From Clostridia bacterium (GTDB taxonomy: Bacteria > Bacillota > Clostridia > Christensenellales > Borkfalkiaceae), in contig JAGBYC010000077.1 of the NCBI GenBank assembly GCA_017628935.1, positions 1 to 6,822 on the forward strand: a DNA stretch of 6,822 nt, read 5' to 3'. A program made the position numbers and the translations under genes. Under the pieces are notes generated by a model that was given only the letters and a program-made list of their open reading frames with translations, made no database searches and was not told the origin of the DNA. The number at the start of each line of letters is the position of its first letter. Positions within the stretch are counted from its first letter, which is position 1. Positions 1 to 6,822 of this stretch are shown here, one piece after another.

Positions 1-629
1 CCTATTGATAATACAACTTCAATAATAGGCTCAACTATAATTGCAACTATACTAACCGCACCGGCAATTAACGCTTTAGCAACGCCAAACGAAATTGAAA
101 ACAATACTAAACCAACGGCGTCGTCAAGCGCAACAACTGGAAGTAAAACGTTAGTTACAGGGCCTTTTGCTTTATATTGACGTACAACCATTAAGGTTGC
201 CGCTGGTGCAGTTGCCGATGCAATAGCACCCATAATAATTGCTGCTGGAAGTGGGAATTTATCTGGAATAATAAGGTGAACTATAATAAGTACGGCGTCA
301 ACTAAAAGGGTGGTAAATACGGCTTGGAAAATACCTATAACGGTTGCTTGTTTACCTATATGCTTTAAGTCTTCAAGCCTAAATTCGTTACCTATTGAAA
401 AGGCAATAAATCCAAGTGCTACGTCTGATATAATTGAAAACGATTCAATATTTTCAAAACTTGTAAAACCTAATCCGTTTACACCAAAAGCGCCTAAGCA
501 AAACGGACCTATTAAGATACCTGCTACTAAATATGCCGTAACTGCAGGAAGACCTAAAAGTTTGGCAACGCGTGATAACATAAGGCCTGAAAAAAGCGCG
601 ATTGATAATGATAATAATATTGCTTGCAT
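1..629 (-). CDS. Cation:proton antiporter, CPA2/Kef-like (N-terminal part; gene runs off the window)
   Basis: The 209 visible residues begin MQAILLSLSI and are strongly hydrophobic, with several membrane segments. They resemble the Na+/H+ exchanger (CPA2, Kef-type) fold, which exchanges monovalent cations for protons across the cytoplasmic membrane. Diagnostic stretches are LPAVTAYLVAGILIGP (about residues 27-42), the ASATAPAATLMVVRQYKAKG segment (137-156), and ALDDAVGLVLF (167-177). The Asp pair 169-170 in the last of these corresponds to the ion-binding acidic motif of this superfamily. The start ATG (627-629) is preceded by AAGGTG at 635-640 with a 5-base spacer, so the start is well supported. 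The C-terminal half lies beyond position 1, so it cannot be seen whether a TrkA-N/RCK regulatory domain follows. The gene has its own promoter (691-719) and a leader of about 55 bases. Family assignment is confident; the transported ion is not decidable. Confidence 0.9.
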   Translation of the reverse strand, partial: MQAILLSLSIALFSGLMLSRVAKLLGLPAVTAYLVAGILIGPFCLGAFGVNGLGFTSFENIESFSIISDVALGFIAFSIGNEFRLEDLKHIGKQATVIGIFQAVFTTLLVDAVLIIVHLIIPDKFPLPAAIIMGAIASATAPAATLMVVRQYKAKGPVTNVLLPVVALDDAVGLVLFSISFGVAKALIAGAVSIVAIIVEPIIEVVLSI

Positions 630-690
630 AATAACACCTTACTATACTTATTTCTTTAGTGAAAAAATTGTGAACAAAATCACCTTATTG

Positions 691-719
691 ATTTTATTAC
701 TTTTATTATTATTTGTAAA
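691..719 (-). promoter_or_regulatory. Sigma-A-type promoter of the antiporter gene
   Basis: Reading the minus strand, TTTACA (714-719) is followed after exactly 17 bases by TAAAAT (691-696). This places transcription start near 684 and gives a leader of about 55 bases before the ATG at 629. The promoter lies downstream of the terminator that closes the preceding unit, so the antiporter appears to be transcribed on its own. The region is AT-rich, so chance matches are possible, but the spacing is ideal. Confidence 0.6.
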
Positions 720-740
720 GTGTTAATGATAATATTTTTT

Positions 741-778
741 AAAAATTAAAAAATAAAGTCTGCAAAACGCAGACTTTA
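741..778 (-). terminator. Intrinsic terminator of the acyltransferase/membrane-protein unit
   Basis: A perfect 10-base-pair stem (754-763 with 769-778, core AAAGTCTGC/GCAGACTTT) encloses a 5-base loop. On the minus strand it is followed by ATTTTTTAATTTTT (741-754). It lies about 28 bases past the stop codon at 806-808, so it ends the two-gene unit above it. The plus-strand side lacks a comparable T run, which makes it directional. Confidence 0.88.
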
Positions 779-805
779 AGTTTATTAAAAGTTGTTTTAT
801 AAGGG

Positions 806-1378
806 CTAAATATGAAATCTTCTTGCAAATTCTTTAAAAAATTCGCTACCTAAAGTAATTAGTAAAACAATAAGTAATACAAAGGCAACGCAACCCATAA
901 CAATTACAGCCCAGTTGTGCGTTTCTTGAAATACGTTAAAACACACTATCGACGCTATGCACGATACTATTAAAAGAATAAGCATAGGCATTAAATTATG
1001 CTTTTGTCTTTCAAAATCGGTATAAAAAAGTATAGCGCAAAGTATTAGTCCGCCAAAGCAAACGATAGGAGCAACTAATCCTATCCAGCCAGGTGCTAAC
1101 AATACGTCGATTAAAGCAAGCATAATAATACATTTTATAATGCCTTTAATAGTTTGGCTTATTCTGTTAAACTCAATTAAGTCGATGTTAAAAATCATCG
1201 TCCAAACCATATATAAGCCAAAGTCGGCAATAACGCTCCACATCGGTCCACCAACGCATAAATTTACGATAGGGCAAACTATAAGTGCGGCTATATACGG
1301 CCATCTTAAAACGTTAAGCGTTTTTAAACGCTTGCAAGTTTTTTTAACTTCTGGTGGATAAGTGCATTTAACTATCAT
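806..1378 (-). CDS. Six-helix membrane protein paired with the acyltransferase (DUF6320-like)
   Basis: The protein has 190 residues from the chosen start MIVKCTYPPE. A short cytosolic-looking basic N-terminus with Cys5 and Cys15 is followed by about six hydrophobic segments (near residues 27-44, 46-64, 77-95, 98-118, 128-148 and 155-177) and a basic tail ending ARRFHI. From memory it resembles the DUF6320 family of Bacillota membrane proteins, often encoded next to HxxxDG acyltransferases. No zinc-ribbon Cys pairs are present at the N-terminus. An in-frame ATG 45 bases upstream would give 205 residues, but the AAGGAAGTGAT ribosome site at 1383-1393 points to the ATG at 1376-1378. The gene overlaps the end of the upstream acyltransferase gene by 11 bases, indicating translational coupling and a shared function. 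Its biochemical role is unknown; anchoring the acyltransferase or moving its substrate are possibilities only. Confidence 0.82.
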   Translation of the reverse strand: MIVKCTYPPEVKKTCKRLKTLNVLRWPYIAALIVCPIVNLCVGGPMWSVIADFGLYMVWTMIFNIDLIEFNRISQTIKGIIKCIIMLALIDVLLAPGWIGLVAPIVCFGGLILCAILFYTDFERQKHNLMPMLILLIVSCIASIVCFNVFQETHNWAVIVMGCVAFVLLIVLLITLGSEFFKEFARRFHI

Positions 1379-2879
1379 AAATATCACTTCCTTCAACGGT
1401 AACGCTAATGCCGTCGTTTTCAAGAATTTTTAAAAGCGCTTCCTCGTACGACGGGTCTACCGTTTTTTTAGTAATAGAAAAGGTTGAAACGTCGTTAAAA
1501 GTAATTAACGAGCAACTTGCCCTATTTTCAACTGAAGTTCCAAGCACGAAATCAAAACTTTCAATTTCGTTTGCACAGTTTTCAGGCATTTTTACAACGC
1601 CCATATTCGATAAAGTGTTAGTAAAGGCTTTGTCGCCTAAAACACCAAAAGTTAATTTAGCAACCGGGTGCTTAATAATAAGAGGAATTAACCTAATTGA
1701 ACTTACTAATTTACTTGCGCCTGCAAGCATACCACTCATTTCTTCTTTAGACGATTTTTCTTTAAGTTGAGTATCAACTTCTTTAATAAGTTCACTAAAA
1801 GTATAGTCTTTATTAAGTGGAATTTTTACGCCACAGTACATTGAAAAGTTTCTAAGCGTGTTAGACGGGTAGAACTTACGCATATTAACTGGCACTTGAA
1901 TATTTATGTTACCGTCGAACCCTTCAATAGCGTATTTAGACGCCATAAACATAACGGCTAAAAGGTAAGTTGTAATTTTTACGCCGTGCTTATGCGCTAC
2001 GTCTTTTAACGTAGTAGCACTCATTTTAAAATGTAAAATTCTGCAAGGAAACTTAGTAAGTTTACCACTTAATTGAAGCGCAGGTTTATTAACAAGCCCG
2101 GTATTAGCGCGTGTTTTTTCAACCATAGAAAAGGCGCTTGAAATCTCGCTTTTTTTAGGTAAATCGTTAGCGTTTAAAAGGGTGTCGTCGTACTCAACGT
2201 TAACGCCTAAAAGTTTTAAATATTCACTAATTAAGCATTTTAAAAATTCAATACCACCAGCGCCGTCGGTAAGAACGTGGAAAAATTCAACGCTAATGCG
2301 ATTTTGGTAATATAAAACTCTAAACGAAGGCGAAAGGCTTTTAGAAACGGGTATAGGTCTAACTGGCGCAGTTGATTCTTTTTCAACTGCAAAACGGCAT
2401 TTTATAGAGTCAAGATAGTGCCAAAAAACGCCTTTTTTAATAGTTGTTGCAAAGGTAGGAAATCTTTTAATAGTAAAGGTAAGCGCAATTTGTAATAATT
2501 CTGGAACGATAGCCTTTTTCATATAGGCAGAAAGCCTAAAAAGTGACATTGAGCCGTGCCCTAACGAAAAAGGATAAACCTTAGCAGCGTCGTCAAGCGT
2601 AAACCATAAAGAAGACGGTTTTGCATAAAAACCACCTAAATTTTCGTTACTTAACCTATTTAAAGCAGTATCTAAACTAACGCCCGAATTCCTATAATAT
2701 TCAAATGCTTTTAAAAGGTCGTCTTTCATTTTGCGCTTTTCATTTTTAGAAAGCAAACAATGAAAATTAAACTCATTAAAAAAAGCCGACAACTTTTCTA
2801 ATTCTAACGCAGAATATTTAGTTTTAAGGTCAGATAAATATTTAGTTGTAGAATTTTTAGCAGTTTTTTGTTTTTTCAT
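1368..2879 (-). CDS. HxxxDG acyltransferase-like protein (condensation/alcohol acetyltransferase-type fold)
   Basis: This 503-residue soluble-looking protein has no signal peptide. An N-terminal charged, helical region (about 1-88) precedes the catalytic-type part, which begins near WFTLDDAAKVYPF (92-104). The motif HVLTDG at 201-206 fits the HxxxDG active site shared by condensation-domain, WES/DGAT and alcohol acetyltransferase enzymes, with His201 the presumed general base. The later segments PVNMRKFYPSNTLRNFS (330-346) and NTLSNMG (421-427) match conserved regions typical of this branch as I recall it. Members transfer an acyl group, usually from CoA or a carrier protein, to a hydroxyl or amine; the acceptor here is unknown. 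The gene is the first of a two-gene unit with a strong promoter. The ATG at 2877-2879 is the first in frame after a stop, yet no clear Shine-Dalgarno sequence precedes it. Superfamily assignment is good, exact function open. Confidence 0.82.
   Translation of the reverse strand: MKKQKTAKNSTTKYLSDLKTKYSALELEKLSAFFNEFNFHCLLSKNEKRKMKDDLLKAFEYYRNSGVSLDTALNRLSNENLGGFYAKPSSLWFTLDDAAKVYPFSLGHGSMSLFRLSAYMKKAIVPELLQIALTFTIKRFPTFATTIKKGVFWHYLDSIKCRFAVEKESTAPVRPIPVSKSLSPSFRVLYYQNRISVEFFHVLTDGAGGIEFLKCLISEYLKLLGVNVEYDDTLLNANDLPKKSEISSAFSMVEKTRANTGLVNKPALQLSGKLTKFPCRILHFKMSATTLKDVAHKHGVKITTYLLAVMFMASKYAIEGFDGNINIQVPVNMRKFYPSNTLRNFSMYCGVKIPLNKDYTFSELIKEVDTQLKEKSSKEEMSGMLAGASKLVSSIRLIPLIIKHPVAKLTFGVLGDKAFTNTLSNMGVVKMPENCANEIESFDFVLGTSVENRASCSLITFNDVSTFSITKKTVDPSYEEALLKILENDGISVTVEGSDIYDS
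1383..1393 (-). promoter_or_regulatory. Ribosome binding site that decides the start of the six-helix protein
   Basis: The minus strand reads AAGGAAGTGAT, matching 10 of 11 bases of the full anti-Shine-Dalgarno complement AAGGAGGTGAT. It is followed by ATTT and then ATG at 1376-1378. It lies inside the 3' end of the acyltransferase coding sequence and argues for the shorter 190-residue product over the 205-residue reading. Confidence 0.85.
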
Positions 2880-2912
2880 AATAATAACTAAAGCGTTTTA
2901 TTTTATAAGTTT

Positions 2913-2941
2913 ATTGTACCATAACGACTAAAAAGTGTCAA
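2913..2941 (-). promoter_or_regulatory. Strong sigma-A-type promoter of the acyltransferase unit
   Basis: On the minus strand a perfect TTGACA (2936-2941) is followed after 17 bases by TACAAT (2913-2918), one mismatch from consensus. Start of transcription is predicted near 2906, leaving a leader of about 27 bases. The AT-rich bases just upstream, partly the T run of the guaA terminator, could act as an UP element. Confidence 0.85.
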
Positions 2942-2951
2942 TTAAGTAAAA

Positions 2952-2976
2952 TAAAAAACGCCCAAAGGCGTTTTTT
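2952..2976 (-). terminator. Intrinsic terminator of the gua operon
   Basis: Bases 2953-2962 (AAAAAACGCC) pair with 2967-2976 (GGCGTTTTTT) around a 4-base loop. This gives a short GC stem with T runs on both sides, so it is symmetrical and could stop transcription in either direction. It lies 22 bases past the guaA stop codon and only 11 bases before the -35 box of the next unit. Confidence 0.88.
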
Positions 2977-2997
2977 AAATTTATGAATAAATTTATC

Positions 2998-3978
2998 TTA
3001 CTCCCATTCAATAGTAGCAGGGGCTTTAGGTGAAAGGTCGTATAATACACGACAAACGCCTTTAACTTCTTTTAAAATTCTATCAGTAATTTTCTTAAGA
3101 ACAGCCCAGTCGATTTCAGGAACGGTAGCGCTCATAGCGTCAACTGTGTTTACGGCACGGATAATTACAGGCCAGTCCCAAACACGTTTACCTTCGCGTA
3201 CGCCAGTACTTCTCATATCAGGAACAACTGTAAAGAATTGCCATACTTTACTTGTTAAGCCAGCATTGTCAAATTCTTCACGTAAAATAGCGTCGCTTTC
3301 GCGTAATGCTTCAAGTCTATCACGTGTGATAGCACCAGTACAACGAACGCCAAGGCCAGGACCAGGGAAAGGTTGACGGTCAACCATTTCTGCAGGTAAG
3401 CCAAGTGCTTTACCAACTACGCGAACTTCGTCTTTATAAAGAAGGCGAACTGGTTCAACAAGTTCAAACTTCATATCTTCAGGAAGACCACCAACGTTGT
3501 GGTGTGCTTTAACGCCGTCGCTTTCTAAAATGTCAGGGTAAATAGTGCCTTGTGCTAAGAATTCAATACCTTCAAGTTTTCTTGCTTCTTCATTGAAAAC
3601 TTCAATAAAGTCGCCACCGATAATTTTACGTTTTTGTTCAGGGTCGGTAACGCCTTCAAGTTTTGATAAAAATCTGTCAGTAGCGTCAACGTAAATAAGG
3701 TTAGCGTCTAAACCGTTTTTGAAAACTTCAATAACGTTTTCGCTTTCGCCTTTACGCATTAAACCGTGGTTAACGTGTACGCAAACAAGTTGTTTACCGA
3801 TTGCTTTAATAAGTAAAGCGGCAACAACTGAACTGTCTACACCACCAGATAATGCAAGAAGAACCTTTTTATCTTTAACTTGTTCACGAACTAAATTTAC
3901 TTGTTCGTCGATAAAAGCGTTAGCAAGTTCTAAAGTAGTAATACGAGCCATATTTTCAGGTCTTAAGTTAGAATTCAT
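2998..3978 (-). CDS. guaA: GMP synthase, stand-alone ATP-pyrophosphatase/synthetase subunit (no amidotransferase domain)
   Basis: The enzyme aminates XMP to GMP using ATP, the last step of guanine nucleotide synthesis, in the cytosol. The 326 residues contain the N-type ATP-pyrophosphatase P-loop LSGGVDSS (43-50), HHNVGGLP (159-166), RQPFPGPGLGVR (201-212), and a complete C-terminal GMP synthase dimerisation domain ending in IEWE. Usual bacterial GuaA is about 510-525 residues with an N-terminal class I glutamine amidotransferase domain. That domain is entirely missing. Only 24 bases separate this ORF from the guaB stop, and they contain AAAGGAGA at 3984-3991, well placed for the ATG at 3976-3978. 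The short form therefore looks native rather than truncated. It resembles the archaeal GuaAb arrangement. Ammonia must come from a separate GuaAa-like glutaminase or from free ammonia; no such partner gene is in the window. It is the last gene of the gua operon, with a terminator 22 bases after the stop. Confidence 0.95.
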   Translation of the reverse strand: MNSNLRPENMARITTLELANAFIDEQVNLVREQVKDKKVLLALSGGVDSSVVAALLIKAIGKQLVCVHVNHGLMRKGESENVIEVFKNGLDANLIYVDATDRFLSKLEGVTDPEQKRKIIGGDFIEVFNEEARKLEGIEFLAQGTIYPDILESDGVKAHHNVGGLPEDMKFELVEPVRLLYKDEVRVVGKALGLPAEMVDRQPFPGPGLGVRCTGAITRDRLEALRESDAILREEFDNAGLTSKVWQFFTVVPDMRSTGVREGKRVWDWPVIIRAVNTVDAMSATVPEIDWAVLKKITDRILKEVKGVCRVLYDLSPKAPATIEWE

Positions 3979-3983
3979 AAAAA

Positions 3984-3991
3984 TCTCCTTT
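3984..3991 (-). promoter_or_regulatory. Ribosome binding site fixing the guaA start
   Basis: The minus strand reads AAAGGAGA, then five T residues, then ATG (3976-3978). The site occupies the short guaB-guaA gap and shows that translation begins at the ATP-pyrophosphatase part, with no room for an upstream amidotransferase domain. Confidence 0.9.
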
Positions 3992-4002
3992 AACTAAATA
4001 AA

Positions 4003-5475
<1,473 letters not shown>

Positions 5476-6048
5476 TTAGTTTATTTTATTAATTTCTTCG
5501 TTTATTATTTGTACTAAGTTGTTAACATAAACGTTATTGTTTATCGTTATAAGTTTTTGTTTAATAGTTATAAGCGTTTGTTTATCACCTTTTTCACTTG
5601 CAAGGGCAATAAGGCGATGAACGGGGCCAACGTGTTCAAAATCAACCGTTTGTATAAACGCCGTTTCAATACTTTTAAGCGTGTAACCCTTATTATAAAG
5701 CGACGTTACTAATGACGACGCTATATAGTAAGCGTAACTTTCGTCAACGCTGTTAGCGTAGGCAATAAAATTTTCATCATCAATAAACTTTTCGGCGTAA
5801 ATAATAATTTTATCGTCGTCATTAGCCAAAATGCTTCTTTCAGTAAGAAGGGCTAAGTTATCAAAGGTAGGCGATTTTTTATACGCCTTTTCTTGATAGT
5901 TAGCGCAAGCAGTTTTATCGTTAAATTTAAGGGCTATATCACTTACCGTTTGAGGAAAGAAAATAGAAAGCGTCATTTGTCCGACAAGAACTACTACAAC
6001 TAATATTAAAACCGTAAGAATTACTGATTTTGTTATAACTTTTTTCAT
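5476..6048 (-). CDS. Uncharacterised membrane-anchored protein at the head of the gua operon
   Basis: The 190 residues begin with a basic MKKVITKS tail and one long hydrophobic segment (about 8-31). No lipobox follows, so it is probably a single-pass anchor with the remainder outside the membrane, or an uncleaved signal. The rest is soluble and looks mostly helical. Stretches such as LKFNDKTACANYQEKAYKKS (40-59) and ALASEKGDKQTLITIKQKL (148-166) recall TPR-like or other helical-repeat proteins, but no clear repeat consensus is visible. I do not recognise the family. The promoter at 6070-6098 lies directly upstream, and guaB follows after 18 bases, so it is the first gene of the guaB-guaA transcript. 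The ribosome site is weak (TAGGTT, 9 bases before the ATG), suggesting lower output than the two enzymes. A link to nucleotide metabolism is suggested only by position. Confidence 0.8.
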   Translation of the reverse strand: MKKVITKSVILTVLILVVVVLVGQMTLSIFFPQTVSDIALKFNDKTACANYQEKAYKKSPTFDNLALLTERSILANDDDKIIIYAEKFIDDENFIAYANSVDESYAYYIASSLVTSLYNKGYTLKSIETAFIQTVDFEHVGPVHRLIALASEKGDKQTLITIKQKLITINNNVYVNNLVQIINEEINKIN

Positions 6049-6069
6049 ATACGAAAACCTATTTTAGAT

Positions 6070-6098
6070 ATTATAATAAAAAATTTTTTAAAAATCAA
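6070..6098 (-). promoter_or_regulatory. Sigma-A-type promoter of the gua operon
   Basis: On the minus strand TTGATT (6093-6098) is followed after 17 bases by a perfect TATAAT (6070-6075). Predicted transcription start is near 6063, only about 15 bases before the ATG of the membrane-anchored gene. That leaves no room for a leader riboswitch or attenuator. The spacer contains the palindrome AAAAAATTTTTT (6078-6089). Confidence 0.75.
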
Positions 6099-6225
6099 CA
6101 AGTTAGAGCAAATTTTTTACGCTATAATGCAATTTTTTTATAAAAAATTTAATATACGGTTGTTTTATGCTATATATTTTTGCTAATTTAGGCATAATTT
6201 AGCGCTTTAAAAAATATCTTAAATC

Positions 6226-6231
6226 GGGGTG
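6226..6231 (+). promoter_or_regulatory. Ribosome binding site of the lipoprotein gene
   Basis: GGGGTG followed by TAAT and then ATG at 6236-6238. It matches the GGTG part of the anti-Shine-Dalgarno complement and sets the start so that the lipobox falls at the expected distance from the N-terminus. Confidence 0.7.
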
Positions 6232-6235
6232 TAAT

Positions 6236-6822
6236 ATGAAAAATACAATTAAAAAATTATTAATACTTTTTGTAACTATTATTTCGTTTGCTTTTACCTT
6301 GGTAGGTTGCGGGGAAACCGTTAATTTAGACGAGTATATTTCGCAACTTCGTTTATCCGTTTACGAAGGCGAAAGCCAAAACTTTAAAGTTGTTTGCTAC
6401 GCAGAAAAACGCGAAACTCCTTTTAATGCCGACGGGGTTGTGGGCGAAATTAAAAATGCAGTTATTATAAAAGTTAGTTTTCTAAACGGAGCGCCTAACG
6501 ATGCTAACGCCACGCTTTCGTACGGCAGTGAAAGTTACCAAACGGCGCTTAACTATAATCCTGTAAGCGAAAAAAGTAGCGCCACCGTTTACGTAGAAAA
6601 TTTACCGTCGCTACCAAGTATAAATATTGAAATTACGTCAGGCGATATATGTGAAAAAGTAACGCTTTCTTCGGTAATTTTTGATAATACCGTCACGTAT
6701 AGTGAAGCGCTAAAAAGCGTTATAAATAGTGATAAAGAAAAGGCGAATAGGTTGTTTGGTGGCGGTGAAGAAAGTGCCGAAATTCACGTAAGGCTTATTA
6801 GAACTGACGGCAAAAATTATTA
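6236..6822 (+). CDS. Uncharacterised lipoprotein (N-terminal 195 residues; gene runs off the window)
   Basis: The frame is open from the ATG at 6236 to the window end without a stop. It begins MKNTIKKLLI, a basic n-region followed by a hydrophobic core and the lipobox LVGC (22-25). Cys25 should be lipid-modified and retained at the outer face of the cytoplasmic membrane. The mature part alternates short polar and hydrophobic stretches rich in Ser, Asn, Val and Glu (for example KNAVIIKVSF 73-82, SSATVYVENL 114-123, SINIEITSG 128-136), suggesting a beta-rich, possibly Ig-like fold. I recognise no catalytic motif or named family. It is transcribed divergently from the gua operon and shares a 187-base intergenic region with it. 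Codon use is like its neighbours, giving no sign of recent transfer. Lipoprotein class is confident, function unknown. Confidence 0.85.
   Translation, partial: MKNTIKKLLILFVTIISFAFTLVGCGETVNLDEYISQLRLSVYEGESQNFKVVCYAEKRETPFNADGVVGEIKNAVIIKVSFLNGAPNDANATLSYGSESYQTALNYNPVSEKSSATVYVENLPSLPSINIEITSGDICEKVTLSSVIFDNTVTYSEALKSVINSDKEKANRLFGGGEESAEIHVRLIRTDGKNY

Larger units (their letters stand above)
6049..6235. other. Divergent intergenic region between the gua operon and the lipoprotein gene
   Basis: These 187 very AT-rich bases carry the minus-strand gua promoter near the left end. Two near-identical 12-base direct repeats (GCAAATTTTTTA at 6108-6119 and GCAATTTTTTTA at 6129-6140) start 21 bases apart. 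AATTTAG occurs twice 11 bases apart (6185-6191, 6196-6202). A plus-strand TATAAT (6123-6128) is a possible -10 box for the lipoprotein gene, but no good -35 box sits at the right distance. No guanine (purine) riboswitch core or PRPP riboswitch is recognisable. Confidence 0.55.

Noticed and set aside
310..726. 138-residue plus-strand open frame
   Set aside because: Most of it lies antisense to the clearly conserved antiporter coding sequence, and its tail runs through that gene's promoter; there is no ribosome site and the composition looks like a shadow.
1379..1423. 15-residue N-terminal extension of the six-helix membrane protein
   Set aside because: The upstream ATG has no ribosome site, and the extension lies inside the acyltransferase coding sequence, while the ATG at 1376-1378 has an almost perfect site.
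2976..2995. TAAATTTA repeated around TGAA as a second hairpin near the guaA stop
   Set aside because: The unit is itself a palindrome made only of A and T, so it forms a weak stem and is probably chance in AT-rich DNA; the real terminator follows immediately.
3719..3997. 92-residue plus-strand frame opposite the guaA start
   Set aside because: It is antisense to the conserved P-loop region of guaA and has no ribosome site or recognisable protein features.
3979..4002. Frameshift or remnant amidotransferase domain upstream of guaA
   Set aside because: The gap to the guaB stop is only 24 bases and contains a proper ribosome site, so there is no space for a lost domain at this locus.
6049..6235. 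Guanine or PRPP riboswitch controlling the gua operon
   Set aside because: No purine-riboswitch core motifs are visible on the minus strand, and the predicted leader of about 15 bases is too short to hold one.

Overview
The window looks like chromosomal DNA of an AT-rich Gram-positive-type bacterium, most likely an uncultured Bacillota/Clostridia relative. This is inferred from low-GC protein-coding style, strong AGGAGG-like ribosome sites, sigma-A-type promoters, a lipobox lipoprotein, and an acyltransferase/six-helix membrane protein pair that I recall mainly from Clostridia. The species cannot be named from the sequence. No mobile elements, CRISPR arrays, tRNA or rRNA genes are visible, and no gene-free stretch reaches 300 bases.

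Layout. Positions 1-629 (minus strand) hold the N-terminal 209 residues of a CPA2/Kef-like cation:proton antiporter, with its own promoter at 691-719. Positions 741-2941 form a compact two-gene minus-strand unit. It has a near-consensus promoter (TTGACA-17-TACAAT), a 503-residue HxxxDG acyltransferase-like protein, an 11-base-overlapping 190-residue six-helix membrane protein, and an intrinsic terminator. Positions 2953-6098 form a second minus-strand unit: promoter, a 190-residue membrane-anchored protein of unknown function, guaB (IMP dehydrogenase), guaA (GMP synthase, ATP-pyrophosphatase part only), and terminator. Intergenic gaps inside it are 18 and 24 bases. From 6236 to the window end, on the plus strand and divergent from the gua unit, is the start of an uncharacterised lipoprotein gene.

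How the genes work together. guaB and guaA catalyse the two consecutive steps IMP to XMP to GMP. The GMP synthase lacks the usual N-terminal glutamine amidotransferase domain, and its start is fixed by a strong ribosome site. The cell must therefore supply ammonia from a separate glutaminase subunit encoded elsewhere, or use free ammonia. The acyltransferase and the membrane protein are translationally linked and probably act as one membrane-associated acyl-transfer system whose substrate cannot be read from the sequence.

The most unusual points are the split-type bacterial GuaA, the unknown membrane-anchored protein at the head of the gua operon, the uncharacterised acyltransferase/membrane pair, and a strong preference for NNC codons immediately before a G.
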